Assembly: GCF_918698005.1 (NCBI RefSeq)
Contig: NZ_CAKKLJ010000003.1
Coordinates: 1-64,000, forward strand
DNA: 64,000 bases
Reading direction: 5' to 3'
Source of the DNA: Microbacterium sp. Bi121
GTDB taxonomy: Bacteria > Actinomycetota > Actinomycetes > Actinomycetales > Microbacteriaceae
This document shows positions 45,025 to 54,964 of this stretch, in pieces. A program made the position numbers and the translations under genes. Under the pieces are notes generated by a model that saw only the letters and a list, made by a program, of their open reading frames with translations, did not search any database and was not told the DNA's origin. The stretch's first letter is position 1. The number at the start of each line of letters is the position of its first letter.

Positions 45025-45735
45025 CTACGACTCCGCGAGCACCCGCTGCAGCGGCTGGTAGTGCTCGACGACGGCCCTGCGATAGGCCTCGACATCCCCG
45101 GCGCGGGCGGCCGCGAGCATGTCGCCGTGCGCTTTGGCGGTGAGGTCGATGTCGCCTGGTTGCGCGATGCCGAGGTGGGGGAGCACGGCCGTGTGCACAT
45201 CCCAGAACGCACCGACGAGCTGTCCGACCAGGTGATTGTCGATTCCCGAGAACAACTGGGTGTGGAACGCCCGGTCGGCCTCGAGGAACGATTCGCCGCG
45301 TGAGGCGTTGTCGACCATCTCGTCGACCAGGCGATCCAGCTCGCCGAGCGTCGACGAGTCACGGGCGCCGGCGACGACCTGCTCCGCCATCGAGAGATCG
45401 AGGGCGAGACGCACGTCGACGACCTCGCGCAGCGCCTGCAACGACCCCTCCGGGGTGAGGACTCCGCGGAAGACCAGCGTCTCCACCATCGGGTCGAGCG
45501 ACATGTCGCCGACGTAGGTGCCGTGACCGTGCCTGACGTCGACGATGTCGAGAGTCGACAGCGTGCGGATCGCCTCACGGACGGACGAGCGTGACACATC
45601 CAGCGTCTCGCACAGCTCCGTCTCCGTGGGGAGCGCATCGCCCGGCGCGAGCCCGCGCGTGAGGATGAGCTGCTTGATCTGATCCGCCGTCGTGGAACGC
45701 CGCATCCGCGACGCCCGACTCTGGGTGGACTTCAT
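45025..45735 (-). CDS. FadR-subfamily GntR regulator of sialic acid genes (NanR-like)
   Basis: A 236-residue GntR regulator. The winged-helix domain spans about residues 12-75 (TTADQIKQLILTRGLAPGDALPTETELCETLDVSRSSVREAIRTL), followed by the helical FCD effector domain with metal-ligand candidates in EADRAFHTQLF and the later His residues. It is divergent from the sialic acid importer genes, with a perfect palindrome between them. In Corynebacterium glutamicum a FadR-type regulator, NanR, represses the homologous sia/nan genes and responds to phosphorylated amino sugars; the same role is inferred here. Confidence 0.84.
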   Translation of the reverse strand: MKSTQSRASRMRRSTTADQIKQLILTRGLAPGDALPTETELCETLDVSRSSVREAIRTLSTLDIVDVRHGHGTYVGDMSLDPMVETLVFRGVLTPEGSLQALREVVDVRLALDLSMAEQVVAGARDSSTLGELDRLVDEMVDNASRGESFLEADRAFHTQLFSGIDNHLVGQLVGAFWDVHTAVLPHLGIAQPGDIDLTAKAHGDMLAAARAGDVEAYRRAVVEHYQPLQRVLAES

Positions 45736-45776
45736 TACGGCTCCGTCTCGTTCTGAGAATTCTGATCATCTCACCC

Positions 45777-45824
45777 TTGTGCGAGCGGCTGACCTGTGTC
45801 TAAGGTACATCTGACATCAGATGT
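45777..45824 (+). promoter_or_regulatory. promoter with an 18-bp palindromic operator in front of the sialic acid operon
   Basis: TTGTGC (45777-45782) and TAAGGT (45801-45806) are 18 bases apart. Directly after the -10 lies the perfect inverted repeat ACATCTGA-CA-TCAGATGT (45807-45824), and a third AGATGT half-site lies near 45831. A repressor dimer bound here would block transcription; the adjacent FadR-type protein is the obvious candidate. Confidence 0.65.
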
Positions 45825-45856
45825 CCACAAGATGTCCCCATCACCCTGGAGCACAC

Positions 45857-47455
45857 ATGAACCGAAACATCACCCGCACCCGCGGGGGTCGCCTCGCGAC
45901 CGCGGTCGCCGGCACAGTCGCCGCGGCGATCGTCCTTGCCGGCTGCGGCGGCGCCGGAGCGAACCCGTCCGACGGCGCAGGCGCGAACGGCGAAGTCGAC
46001 CCCGATGCCATCATCGAGGCCGGCATCTCGTACACCCTGAACGGGAGCTTCGACCCGATGATCGCCTCCGGCGCTGTCACGGTGTCGGCCAACTGGCACA
46101 TCTTCGAGGGTCTCGTCGACCTCGACCCGGTGACCCAGAAGGCGGCCCCGGCGCTCGCCGCCGACCTGCCCAAGAAGGTCGACGACACGACGTACGAGAT
46201 CGACATCCGCGAGGGCGCGACCTTCCAGAACGGCGATCCGGTCACGTCCGACGACGTCGTCTTCAGCTACGAGCGCGTGCTCGACCCTGCGAACAACTCG
46301 TTGTTCCTGTCGTACGTCGACTTCATCGACACGGTCACCGCCGTCGACGAGGACACCGTCCAGATCACCACGGACTTCCCGTTCTCACTGATCAACGACC
46401 GCCTCGGCGTCGTCAAGATCGTCCCGAAGGCTCTCGTGGAAGAGGATCCAGAGGCGTTCGGCGCGAACCCGGTCGGCAGCGGCCCGTACGCGCTCGTCTC
46501 CGCCGTCCCGGAGGACAAGCTCGTCTTCGAGCGCTACGACGACTACAACGGGCCGCACCCGGCTCTCGCCGCCGGCATGAACTGGAACCTGCTGTCCGAC
46601 CCGTCCGCTCGCGTCACCGCCATGCAGTCCGGAACCATCCAGGCGATGGAGGACGTCCCCTACATCGATGTCGACTCGCTGGCATCGGCTGCGGATGTCG
46701 AGAGCGTGCAGTCCTTCGGCCTGCTGTTCATGATGTTCAACACGAAGGCCGAGCCGTTCGACGACCCGCGCGTCCGTCAGGCGCTGTTCTACGCGCTGGA
46801 CATGGACAAGATCATCGAGACCGGCATGCTCGGCAACGCCACAGCGGCCACCTCGTTCCTCCCGGAGGACTACCCGAACTACCACGAGGCGTCGACGGTG
46901 TACACCTACGACCCCGAGAAGGCCAAGGAACTCCTCGATGAGGCCGGCGTCTCCGACCTCGCCATCACGCTGAACACCACCGACACCGGCTGGGTCAAGG
47001 AGGTCGCTCCGCTGATCAAGGAGTCGCTGGATGCTGTCGGCATCTCCACCACGCTGGACATCGCCCAGTCCGCGGCGATGTACGAGAAGGTCGACTCCGG
47101 CGACTACACCGTCGCCGTCGCCCCCGGTGACCCCTCGGTCTTCGGCGTCGACCCCGACCTGCTGATGAACTGGTGGTACGGCGACAACGTGTGGCCGAAC
47201 ACCCGCACCGCATGGGCGGACTCGCCCGAGTACGCCGAGCTGACCGCTCTGATGGACGCAGCCGTGCAGCAGGAGGGCGACGAGCAGCAGGAGACCTGGA
47301 ACCAGGCCTTCGACCTGCTGTCCGAGCAGGCAGTGCTGTACCCGCTGTTCCACCGCAAGCTCCCCACCGCGTGGAGCAGCCAGCAGCTGGTCGGATTCGA
47401 GCCCGTCCCCACCACTGGTCTGTCGTTCCTCGACGTAGGCGTCGTAGCCCAGTGA
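45857..47455 (+). CDS. sialic acid ABC importer, substrate-binding lipoprotein (SiaE-like, SBP family 5)
   Basis: A 532-residue exported lipoprotein. The signal peptide (RLATAVAGTVAAAIVLAGC) ends in the lipobox Cys, then an Ala/Gly linker and the SBP_bac_5 body (AGISYTLNGSFDPMIASGAVTVSANWHIFEGLVDLDP). ATG at 45857. It heads the operon with two permease and two ATPase units, then the sialic acid catabolic genes. In Corynebacterium glutamicum the Opp-type SiaEFGI importer takes up N-acetylneuraminate; this context makes the same substrate likely here, although the family also binds peptides. Confidence 0.82.
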   Translation: MNRNITRTRGGRLATAVAGTVAAAIVLAGCGGAGANPSDGAGANGEVDPDAIIEAGISYTLNGSFDPMIASGAVTVSANWHIFEGLVDLDPVTQKAAPALAADLPKKVDDTTYEIDIREGATFQNGDPVTSDDVVFSYERVLDPANNSLFLSYVDFIDTVTAVDEDTVQITTDFPFSLINDRLGVVKIVPKALVEEDPEAFGANPVGSGPYALVSAVPEDKLVFERYDDYNGPHPALAAGMNWNLLSDPSARVTAMQSGTIQAMEDVPYIDVDSLASAADVESVQSFGLLFMMFNTKAEPFDDPRVRQALFYALDMDKIIETGMLGNATAATSFLPEDYPNYHEASTVYTYDPEKAKELLDEAGVSDLAITLNTTDTGWVKEVAPLIKESLDAVGISTTLDIAQSAAMYEKVDSGDYTVAVAPGDPSVFGVDPDLLMNWWYGDNVWPNTRTAWADSPEYAELTALMDAAVQQEGDEQQETWNQAFDLLSEQAVLYPLFHRKLPTAWSSQQLVGFEPVPTTGLSFLDVGVVAQ

Positions 47456-47461
47456 TCCCCA

Positions 47462-47496
47462 GGCCGGGCGGCGCGTCCCCAGCGCGCCGCCCGGCC
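47462..47496 (+). promoter_or_regulatory. strong intergenic hairpin between binding-protein and permease genes
   Basis: A perfect 14-bp GC stem (47462-47475 with 47483-47496) and a 7-base loop, with no T tract, lie directly after the binding-protein stop. Placement and loop length match the hairpin at 5851-5889 in the other importer. It probably raises binding-protein output relative to the membrane components. Confidence 0.6.
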
Positions 47497-47521
47497 ACTC
47501 CTCCCGAACAAGAAGGATCCC

Positions 47522-48478
47522 GTGTCCAATACGCTCAGCCTCATCGGTCGCAGGCTTCTGCAGCTGCCCGTGATGATCCTGGGGATCACGTTCCTGGTCT
47601 TCTTCGTGATGTCCTTCTCGCCCATCGATCAGGCCCGCGTGGCCCTCGGCGAGACCGCTTCCCCGGAGGCCCTCGAGGCCTACCGTGAATCACACGGCCT
47701 GAACCTGCCCCTCCTCGCTCGATACGTCGCCTTCCTCGCCGGTCTGTTCCGCGGCGACCTCGGCACCTACTCGGCCCGCAGCCTTCCCGTCGTCGACGAA
47801 GTGGCCCGCGCCTTCCCCGTCACCCTCTCCCTCACCTTCTTCGGCCTCATCATCGCGGTGATCTTCGCCTTCGCGCTCGGCATCGTCGCCGCCGTGTACC
47901 GCGACCGCTGGCCAGATCAGGTGATCCGCTTCTTCGGCGTCGCAGCCCTCTCGACCCCGTCGTTCTGGCTCGCCATCCTGCTCATCCAAGGATTCACGCT
48001 CGGACTCGGGGCGCTCCCGGCATCCGGTCCGCTGCCCGACATCTGGAGCGACCCGGCCGGCTGGCTGGCGCGGATGACCCTCCCCGCCGTCGCGCTCGCC
48101 GTCCCCGTGATCGGCCAGCTGTCCCGCGTGGTGCGCACCTCGATGGTCGAGGAACTCGACAAGGACTACGTCCGCACGGCGCTCGGCGCCGGCATCCCGC
48201 GCTTCATCGTCGTCGGCCGCAACGTGCTGCGCAACGCGCTGATCACACCGGTGACGGTCCTCGGTCTGCGCATCGGCTACCTGCTCGGCGGCGCCGTGGT
48301 CATCGAGATCATCTTCGCCATCCCCGGTATGGGAACACTGATCCTCAACGGCGTCACCAACAACGAACCCAACCTCGTGCAGGGCGTGACGCTGGCTGTC
48401 GCGCTCGCCTTCGTCGTGATCAACATCATCGTCGACCTCCTGTACGTGCTCATCAATCCTCGAATCCGGGCGGTGTGA
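47522..48478 (+). CDS. ABC importer permease (DppB/SiaF-like)
   Basis: A 318-residue permease. The N-terminal helix (LLQLPVMILGITFLVFFVMSF), the OppB-type loop ESHGLNLPLLARYVAFLAGLFRGDLGTYSARSLPV and the EAA-like cytoplasmic loop YVRTALGAGIPRFIVVGRNVLRN are present, with six or so helices. The start is GTG at 47522 with AGAAGGA upstream. It pairs with the permease half of the following fused protein. Confidence 0.87.
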   Translation: MSNTLSLIGRRLLQLPVMILGITFLVFFVMSFSPIDQARVALGETASPEALEAYRESHGLNLPLLARYVAFLAGLFRGDLGTYSARSLPVVDEVARAFPVTLSLTFFGLIIAVIFAFALGIVAAVYRDRWPDQVIRFFGVAALSTPSFWLAILLIQGFTLGLGALPASGPLPDIWSDPAGWLARMTLPAVALAVPVIGQLSRVVRTSMVEELDKDYVRTALGAGIPRFIVVGRNVLRNALITPVTVLGLRIGYLLGGAVVIEIIFAIPGMGTLILNGVTNNEPNLVQGVTLAVALAFVVINIIVDLLYVLINPRIRAV

Positions 48479-48479
48479 C

Positions 48480-50524
48480 ATGCGACGCAGACTCACTGAG
48501 CGACTCTCAGCACCGGGCCTCCGCTTCGGCCGGCTCTCCATCGGATCCCTGATCTGCATCGCCATCCTCGCGGTCATCGCGCCGGCGGCGATCCTCGCCC
48601 CGCTCGTCACCGGATACGACCCGCTCGCGTCCGGCCCGCCAGTGCAGGCACCGAGCGGAGAGCACTGGTTCGGCACCGACCGCCAGGGCCGCGACATCTT
48701 CTCGCGCCTCGTCTACGGCGCTCGCTACTCGCTGGTGATCGGCCTGGGCGCCACACTGGTCGCGCTGGCCGCGGCCTGCGTGCTCGGTACCATCGCAGCC
48801 ACCGCGCCGAAGTGGATCTCCGAGACCCTGATGCGCGTCATGGACGTCATCATGTCCTTCCCCGGCATCGCGCTCGCCGCGGTCTTCGTCGCCGTGTTCG
48901 GCCGGTCGCTTCCCGTGCTCGTGCTGACGATCGCATTCCTCTACGTGCCGCAACTGACGCGCATCGTGCGCGCGAACATCCTCGATCAGTACGGCGAGGA
49001 CTACGTGTCAGCGGTCCGCGTCATGGGCGCAGGCACTCCGCGCATCATCGTCAAGCACGTCGCCCGCAACGCGATGGCCCCCGTGCTCGTGTTCGCCACG
49101 ATCCTCGTCGCCGACGCGATCGTGTTCGAGGCATCGCTGTCGTTCCTGCAGGCCGGCGTGCCCGACCCCGAGCCCAGCTGGGGCAACGTGATCGCAGCCG
49201 GTCGCAATCTGCTCATGTCCGGCGCATGGTGGGCGACGTTCTTCCCCGGCATCCTGATCATGATCACGGTGCTGTGCCTGAACATCCTCTCCGAGGGCAT
49301 GACCGACGCGATGGTCTCGCCTCGTGCTCGCAAGATCACGGCGGATGCGGCGAACACCGAGGAGTCCACGCACGACCTCGAGCTGGCCGACCGTGACGAC
49401 ACCAACGTCATCCCCACGGTCGACACCGCCGTGAACCTGTCGGTTCCGAGCGGCGTACCCGATGCGCTCACGCCGCAGGCCCCGGCCGTTCCGCTCGAAG
49501 AGCGTCTCGCCCTGTTGCGCACCCGCGAGCTCGGTCGCACCGACCGACTCGTCTACACCGGCGACGACGCACCGCTGCTCGAGGTGCAGGACCTCTGCAT
49601 CTCCTTCCCCAGGCACGGCGACGTCGACGTGGTCGATCACGTCAGCTTCAGCGTGCGCCCCGGCGAGACGATGTCGCTGGTCGGCGAGTCCGGCTGCGGC
49701 AAGTCGATCACTTCGCTGGCGATCATGGGTCTGCTCGACCCGAAGGCCGACATCCGCGGCCGGATCATGTTCGACGGCAAGGACCTGCTGACCATGTCGC
49801 CGAAGGGGCGCAACGCGCTGCGCGGCCATGACATCGCGATGATCTACCAGGATGCGCTGAGCTCGCTGAACCCGGCCATGCTCATCCGCTCGCAGATGAA
49901 GCAGCTGACCAAGCGCGGCGGAACCCGCACGGCGGAGGAGCTCCTCGAGCTCGTCGGCCTCGACCCCGTCCGCACACTGGCCTCGTACCCGCACGAGCTC
50001 TCCGGTGGCCAGCGCCAGCGCGTGCTGATCGCCATGGCGCTGACCCGCAACCCGCGCCTGGTGATCGCCGACGAGCCGACCACGGCACTGGATGTCACCG
50101 TCCAGGCGCAGGTCGTCGAGTTGCTCATGCGACTGCAGAAGGAGCTCGGGTTCGCGCTGGTGTTCGTCTCGCACGATCTCGCGCTCGTCGCCGAGCTCAC
50201 GCACCGTATCACCGTGATGTACGCCGGTCAGGTCGTCGAACAGGGCACCACCCGCGACGTGCTCACGCAGCCTGTGCACGAGTACACGCAGGGGCTGCTC
50301 GGCGCCGTGCTCTCGATCGAGGCGGGCTCCGACCGGCTGCACCAGGTCGCCGGCGTCGTGCCGTCGCCGAAGGACTTCCCCGCGGGCGATCGATTCGCGC
50401 CCCGGTCGTCCGACCCGGCCCGATACGCCGGAGTCACCCCGGTGCGTCGGACCATTCCCGGAACTGAGCACTCATATTCCGCGCATCCGGACGATGCGCA
50501 GGTCGAACCGATCGGAGCAGGACG

Positions 50525-50528
<4 letters not shown>
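48480..50528 (+). CDS. fused ABC importer permease and ATPase (DppC-DppD; SiaG-like)
   Basis: A 682-residue fusion. Residues 1-290 are an OppC-type permease (FGTDRQGRDIFSRLVYGARYSLVIG, EAA loop VSAVRVMGAGTPRIIVKHVARN). A charged linker of about 60 residues follows. The ATPase starts near residue 360 with Walker A GESGCGKS, signature LSGGQRQRV and Walker B LVIADEP, and ends in the Opp-type extension EYTQGLLGAV. Permease-ATPase fusions of this order occur in actinobacterial Opp systems. The fusion ties the two subunits one to one; the second ATPase comes from the next gene, which overlaps by ATGA. Confidence 0.9.
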
Positions 50529-51325
<797 letters not shown>

Positions 51326-51361
51326 CTCACGACCTCACTCACGACCTCATTCACGACCTCA
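51326..51361 (+). repeat. three tandem 12-bp repeats
   Basis: CTCACGACCTCA occurs twice and TTCACGACCTCA once, head to tail, in the 57-bp gap between the importer ATPase and the lyase-family gene. It may be a slippage product; a regulatory role is not evident. Confidence 0.75.
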
Positions 51362-51382
51362 CGAATACGACCGGAAATCATC

Positions 51383-52324
51383 ATGACCGCTGCATCCCCC
51401 GCCTTCACGGGCATCGTCCCCCCTGTCGCCACCCCGCTGCTGCCCGACCACACGGTCGATCACGCATCTCTCACGCGCCTGGTCGAGTACCTCGTCGACG
51501 CGGGTGTCGCCGGCCTCTTCGCCCTCGGCTCGACCGGTGAGACCGCGTACTTCACCGACGACGAGCGCGTCGCCATCCTCCGCACGATCGCGGCGGCGAA
51601 CAACGGCCGCGTGCCGATCATCGCCGGCGCGATCGAGCTCACCGCACCGCGCATCATCGAGACGGCCCGCCGCCTCGTGGATGCCGGTGCCGATGCCATC
51701 GTCACCACCGCACCGCTGTACACGCTGAACTCGCAGGCCGAGATCGCCGATCACTTCCGCACCATCGCCGCCGCGATCGACGCCCCGCTGTGGGCGTACG
51801 ACGTGCCGGTGCGCGTGCACAAGAAGCTCGACCTCGAGCTGCTGATCCAGCTGGGAACCGAGGGTGTCATCCAGGGCATCAAGGACTCGTCCGGCGACGA
51901 CGTCGGATTCCGCCGGCTCATCGCCGCCAACGAGGCCGCCGGCCGTCCGCTGCAGGTTCTGACCGGCCACGAGATGGTCGTCGACGCGATGCTGCTCGCC
52001 GGTGCCGACGGCGTCGTCCCCGGCGTCGCGAACGTCGAGGCCGAGGGCTACGTCCGTCTGTTCGAGGCGGCGAAACGCGGCGACTGGGATGCTGCGCGCA
52101 ACGAGCAGGAGCGGATCAACCGCATGTTCGACATCGTCTTCCAGCCGACTGGGCTCTCCGGAGACGCGACCGGCGTCGGCGCGTTCAAGGCTGCCATGCA
52201 GGCCCGCGGACTCATCGATCACGCGACGATGGCGAACACGGTCACCCCGCTGGACGACGCGACGGTCGAGAAGGTCCGCACGGTCCTCGCCGGCGTGGGA
52301 CTGCTGCCGGTCCCGGCCGCGTAA
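51383..52324 (+). CDS. nanA: DapA/NanA-family aldolase, probable N-acetylneuraminate lyase
   Basis: A 313-residue TIM-barrel aldolase of the dihydrodipicolinate synthase/NAL superfamily. Visible motifs: GVAGLFALGSTGETAYF (GSTGE), the tyrosine in WAYDVPVRVHK and the Schiff-base lysine in VIQGIKDSSGDD. The residues after the lysine look more like DHDPS or KDG aldolase than a classical NanA, so sequence alone does not settle the substrate. Position between a sialic acid-type importer and ROK kinase plus NanE strongly favours cleavage of N-acetylneuraminate to N-acetylmannosamine and pyruvate. Confidence 0.78.
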   Translation: MTAASPAFTGIVPPVATPLLPDHTVDHASLTRLVEYLVDAGVAGLFALGSTGETAYFTDDERVAILRTIAAANNGRVPIIAGAIELTAPRIIETARRLVDAGADAIVTTAPLYTLNSQAEIADHFRTIAAAIDAPLWAYDVPVRVHKKLDLELLIQLGTEGVIQGIKDSSGDDVGFRRLIAANEAAGRPLQVLTGHEMVVDAMLLAGADGVVPGVANVEAEGYVRLFEAAKRGDWDAARNEQERINRMFDIVFQPTGLSGDATGVGAFKAAMQARGLIDHATMANTVTPLDDATVEKVRTVLAGVGLLPVPAA

Positions 52325-52336
52325 GGTCCACCGCTG

Positions 52337-53287
52337 ATGCCCGAGGTCGTGCTCGCCGTCGACATCGGCGGCACCAAGACAGCTGCGGCGCTCGCCGACC
52401 GCGACGACGTGCTGCTGGCGACGCTCGTCGCGCCGAGTCGCGCCGCTGAGAGTCCGGATGCCGTCGTCGAGACTGTTCGCGGGCTCGCCGAGCGGCTGCT
52501 GGATGCTGAAGATGTTGCGTCGGGCATGAGGACGACCCTGGCCGGCGTCGGCATCGGCACAGCCGGCGTCGTGGATGCCACGACCGGCGTGATCGTCTCC
52601 TCGACGGACACGTTCGCGAACTGGCCGGGCACCCGCGTCGCCGAGCGGGTACGTGCGGCCCTTGCCGACCGACTGGCCGACGGTGCCCCCGTCGCGGTGC
52701 AGAACGACGTCGACGCGCACGCAGCCGGAGAGTTCGCGCACGGCGCGGCGGCCGGAGCATCCAGCGCTCTCGTCGTCGCGGTCGGCACCGGCATCGGTTC
52801 CGGCGTGATCATCGACGGGCGCCCTGTGCGCGGCGCCCACCACGTCGGCGGCGAGCTCGCCCACGTGCCGATCCGCGGCGCCGAACACCTGGGCTGTCCC
52901 TGCGGACGCGCCGGACACCTCGAGGCCATCGGCGGCGGCATCGGCCTGCACCAGCACTATCTGTCGCTCGGCGGCGACCGCACCGTGACCGACACCCGCG
53001 GCGTCGCAGGGGCCGCCGCTTCCGGCGACGCCGTCGCGGCGCAGGCGATCGCCGACTCCGCCGCGGCCGTCGGGCGCACCCTCGCGGGAGCGGCGGCCCT
53101 CATCGACCCGGAGCGCATCGTCATCACCGGCGGCGTGCCGCAGATCGGCGACGCCTGGTGGCAGCCGATGCTCTCCGCCTACCGTGCCGAGGCGATCGAC
53201 GCACTGCAGAACACCCCGATCCTGCCGGGCGCGCTCGGCGATGATGCGCCGCTGCGCGGCGCCGCGGCATCCGCCTGGAGGAAATGA
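52337..53287 (+). CDS. nanK: ROK-family sugar kinase, probable N-acetylmannosamine kinase
   Basis: A 316-residue ROK protein without an N-terminal DNA-binding domain, so a kinase. The ATP loop is LAVDIGGTKTAAAL, the sugar region VQNDVDAHAAGEFAHGAA, and VAVGTGIGSGVIIDG and GGELAHVPI follow. The zinc motif reads CPCGRAGHLEAIGGG: the usual third Cys of CxCGxxGCxE is a His here, as in some actinobacterial members. It should phosphorylate ManNAc to the 6-phosphate, the substrate of the next enzyme. Its stop overlaps the nanE start. Confidence 0.85.
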   Translation: MPEVVLAVDIGGTKTAAALADRDDVLLATLVAPSRAAESPDAVVETVRGLAERLLDAEDVASGMRTTLAGVGIGTAGVVDATTGVIVSSTDTFANWPGTRVAERVRAALADRLADGAPVAVQNDVDAHAAGEFAHGAAAGASSALVVAVGTGIGSGVIIDGRPVRGAHHVGGELAHVPIRGAEHLGCPCGRAGHLEAIGGGIGLHQHYLSLGGDRTVTDTRGVAGAAASGDAVAAQAIADSAAAVGRTLAGAAALIDPERIVITGGVPQIGDAWWQPMLSAYRAEAIDALQNTPILPGALGDDAPLRGAAASAWRK

Positions 53288-54003
53288 TGCGATTCACCGA
53301 CACCCTCGACCGCCTCGGCGGCGGCCTCATCGTCTCGGCGCAGGCCTACCCGGGTGAGGCGATGCGCGACCCGCGCACCATGGCGCAGGTCGCCGCGGCC
53401 GCCGTCACCGGAGGAGCGGTCGGCATCCGCCTGCAGGGCATCGCCGACATCCGCGCCGCCGCCGACCTCCCCGTACCGATCGTGGGTCTGTGGAAGGACG
53501 GCGAGGCCGACGTGTTCATCACGCCCACACTCGAGCACGCGATCGCCGTGGTGGACGCCGGAGCCGACATCGTCGCCATCGACGGCACCCAGCGGACGCG
53601 TCCGGATGGCCTGACGCTCGCCGAGACGATCGCCGGAATCCGTGCGCACTGTGCTGAAACATACGGTGCTGAGACAGGCCGCGACGCCCTGATCATGGCC
53701 GACTGCGGATCGCTCGACGACGCGGTCGCCGCTGAGGAGGCGGGTGCCGACATCCTCGGCACGACGCTCTCCGGATACACGGGGGAGCGCCCGAAGACCG
53801 ACGGACCCGACCTCGAGCTCATCTCGCTGATCGCCGAGCGCTGCACGAAACCGATCTGCGCCGAGGGCCGCATCCACACGCCGGCGCACGCCGCCGCGGC
53901 GATCACCGCCGGTGCGTTCACGGTCTGCGTCGGCACCGCGATCACGCATCCATCGACCATCACGTCGTGGTTCGCGGCTGCCGTGAACGGCGCCCGTTCG
54001 TGA
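53284..54003 (+). CDS. nanE: N-acetylmannosamine-6-phosphate 2-epimerase
   Basis: A 239-residue NanE. Family motifs: LIVSAQAYPGEAMRDP at the N terminus, AAAVTGGAVGIRLQGIADIRAA, VPIVGLWKD, AGADIVAIDGTQRTRPDG, IMADCGSLDDAVAAEEAGADILGTTLSGYT and the phosphate site CAEGRIHTPAHA. It converts ManNAc-6-phosphate to GlcNAc-6-phosphate, which joins amino-sugar catabolism; nagA and nagB are not in this window. It is coupled to both neighbours by overlapping codons. Confidence 0.94.
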   Translation: MMRFTDTLDRLGGGLIVSAQAYPGEAMRDPRTMAQVAAAAVTGGAVGIRLQGIADIRAAADLPVPIVGLWKDGEADVFITPTLEHAIAVVDAGADIVAIDGTQRTRPDGLTLAETIAGIRAHCAETYGAETGRDALIMADCGSLDDAVAAEEAGADILGTTLSGYTGERPKTDGPDLELISLIAERCTKPICAEGRIHTPAHAAAAITAGAFTVCVGTAITHPSTITSWFAAAVNGARS

Positions 54004-54923
54004 CGGCCCCGGTTCTCGTCAGCGCGTACCCCGTTTCGCCGGCGTTCGCCTCGTGGGATCCTGACCTCGAGGGCGAGCTGCTGCCCGCGATCTGCGCGCT
54101 GGACGGCGTCGCGGGGCTGGAGATCCCGTGGCTCGGCGGCATCCACAAGTTCGATGACGACTGGTTCCTCGCGAACGTGCCCGCCGTGCCGCTCGCCGTC
54201 ACGCCGATCCCGTTCGTGATGGGGCGGCTCGGCAAGGATGCCGCGTACGGCATCGCATCGACGTCGGATGCCGGACGCCGGGCCGCGCTCGCGGACCTGC
54301 GCCGGGTGGCCGCTGACGTCGCCCGACTGTCCGACGAGAGCCCCGCCTCGGTGGCGGCCGTCATGCTGTACAGCGCTCCTCGCGCTCTGCAGGGTTCGGC
54401 CGAGGCTCTCGCCCGCTCGCTCGACGAGATCGTCGGCTGGAACTGGCGCGGCGCGCAGCTCGTCATCGAGCACTGCGACGCGTTCGTCGGCGGGCAGGAG
54501 CCGGAGAAGGGCTTCCTCGCGGTCGAGGACGAGCTCACGGCGATCGACGCCTCGGAGACCCCCGTCGGCATGTGGCTCAACTGGGGCCGATCGGCGATCG
54601 AGCTGCGAGAAGCGGATGCCGTCACCGACCAGATCGCCCGGGTCGCGGCATCCGGGCGCCTGGCCGGGCTCGCCCTCTCGGGTGCGGCCGCGCTGGAGAG
54701 TCCGTACGGCTACCCGTGGATCGACGCGCATCTGCCGATCCGCTCGACCTTCCCCGAGTCGCAGTCCCTGCTCGACGACGCGCACGTCGCCGCAGCGCTC
54801 GCCGCAGCCGGCGATGCCCCGTGGCTGGGCCTGAAGGTCGCCCGCCGCCCCGACGACACGACCGCCGCAGCCGCCCTTCGCACGGTCGAGCGCAACCTCG
54901 AGGTGGTCCGCACCTCGTCCTGA
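54000..54923 (+). CDS. DUF4862 family protein in the sialic acid operon
   Basis: A 307-residue soluble protein that I assign to DUF4862 from its pattern (LVSAYPVSPA at the N terminus, GLEIPWLGGIHKFDDDWFLANVP, AVTPIPFVMGRLGKDAAYGIAS, LVIEHCDAFVGGQEPEKGFL, MWLNWGRSAIE). The layout, with EIP, EHCD and NWGRS blocks at strand ends, suggests a TIM barrel like sugar isomerases. The GTG start at 54000 overlaps the nanE stop. No function is established to my knowledge; tight coupling to nanE and a sialidase points to a step on sialic acids or their derivatives. Confidence 0.72.
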   Translation: MTAPVLVSAYPVSPAFASWDPDLEGELLPAICALDGVAGLEIPWLGGIHKFDDDWFLANVPAVPLAVTPIPFVMGRLGKDAAYGIASTSDAGRRAALADLRRVAADVARLSDESPASVAAVMLYSAPRALQGSAEALARSLDEIVGWNWRGAQLVIEHCDAFVGGQEPEKGFLAVEDELTAIDASETPVGMWLNWGRSAIELREADAVTDQIARVAASGRLAGLALSGAAALESPYGYPWIDAHLPIRSTFPESQSLLDDAHVAAALAAAGDAPWLGLKVARRPDDTTAAAALRTVERNLEVVRTSS

Positions 54924-54964
54924 GTCCCCCAGTAAGAAATCGGCACGAACAGAAAGGCCTGTCC

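Noticed and set aside
51326..51361. The three 12-bp repeats as an operator array
   Set aside because: They lie within a coupled operon after a complete upstream promoter; no palindrome or second promoter is visible.
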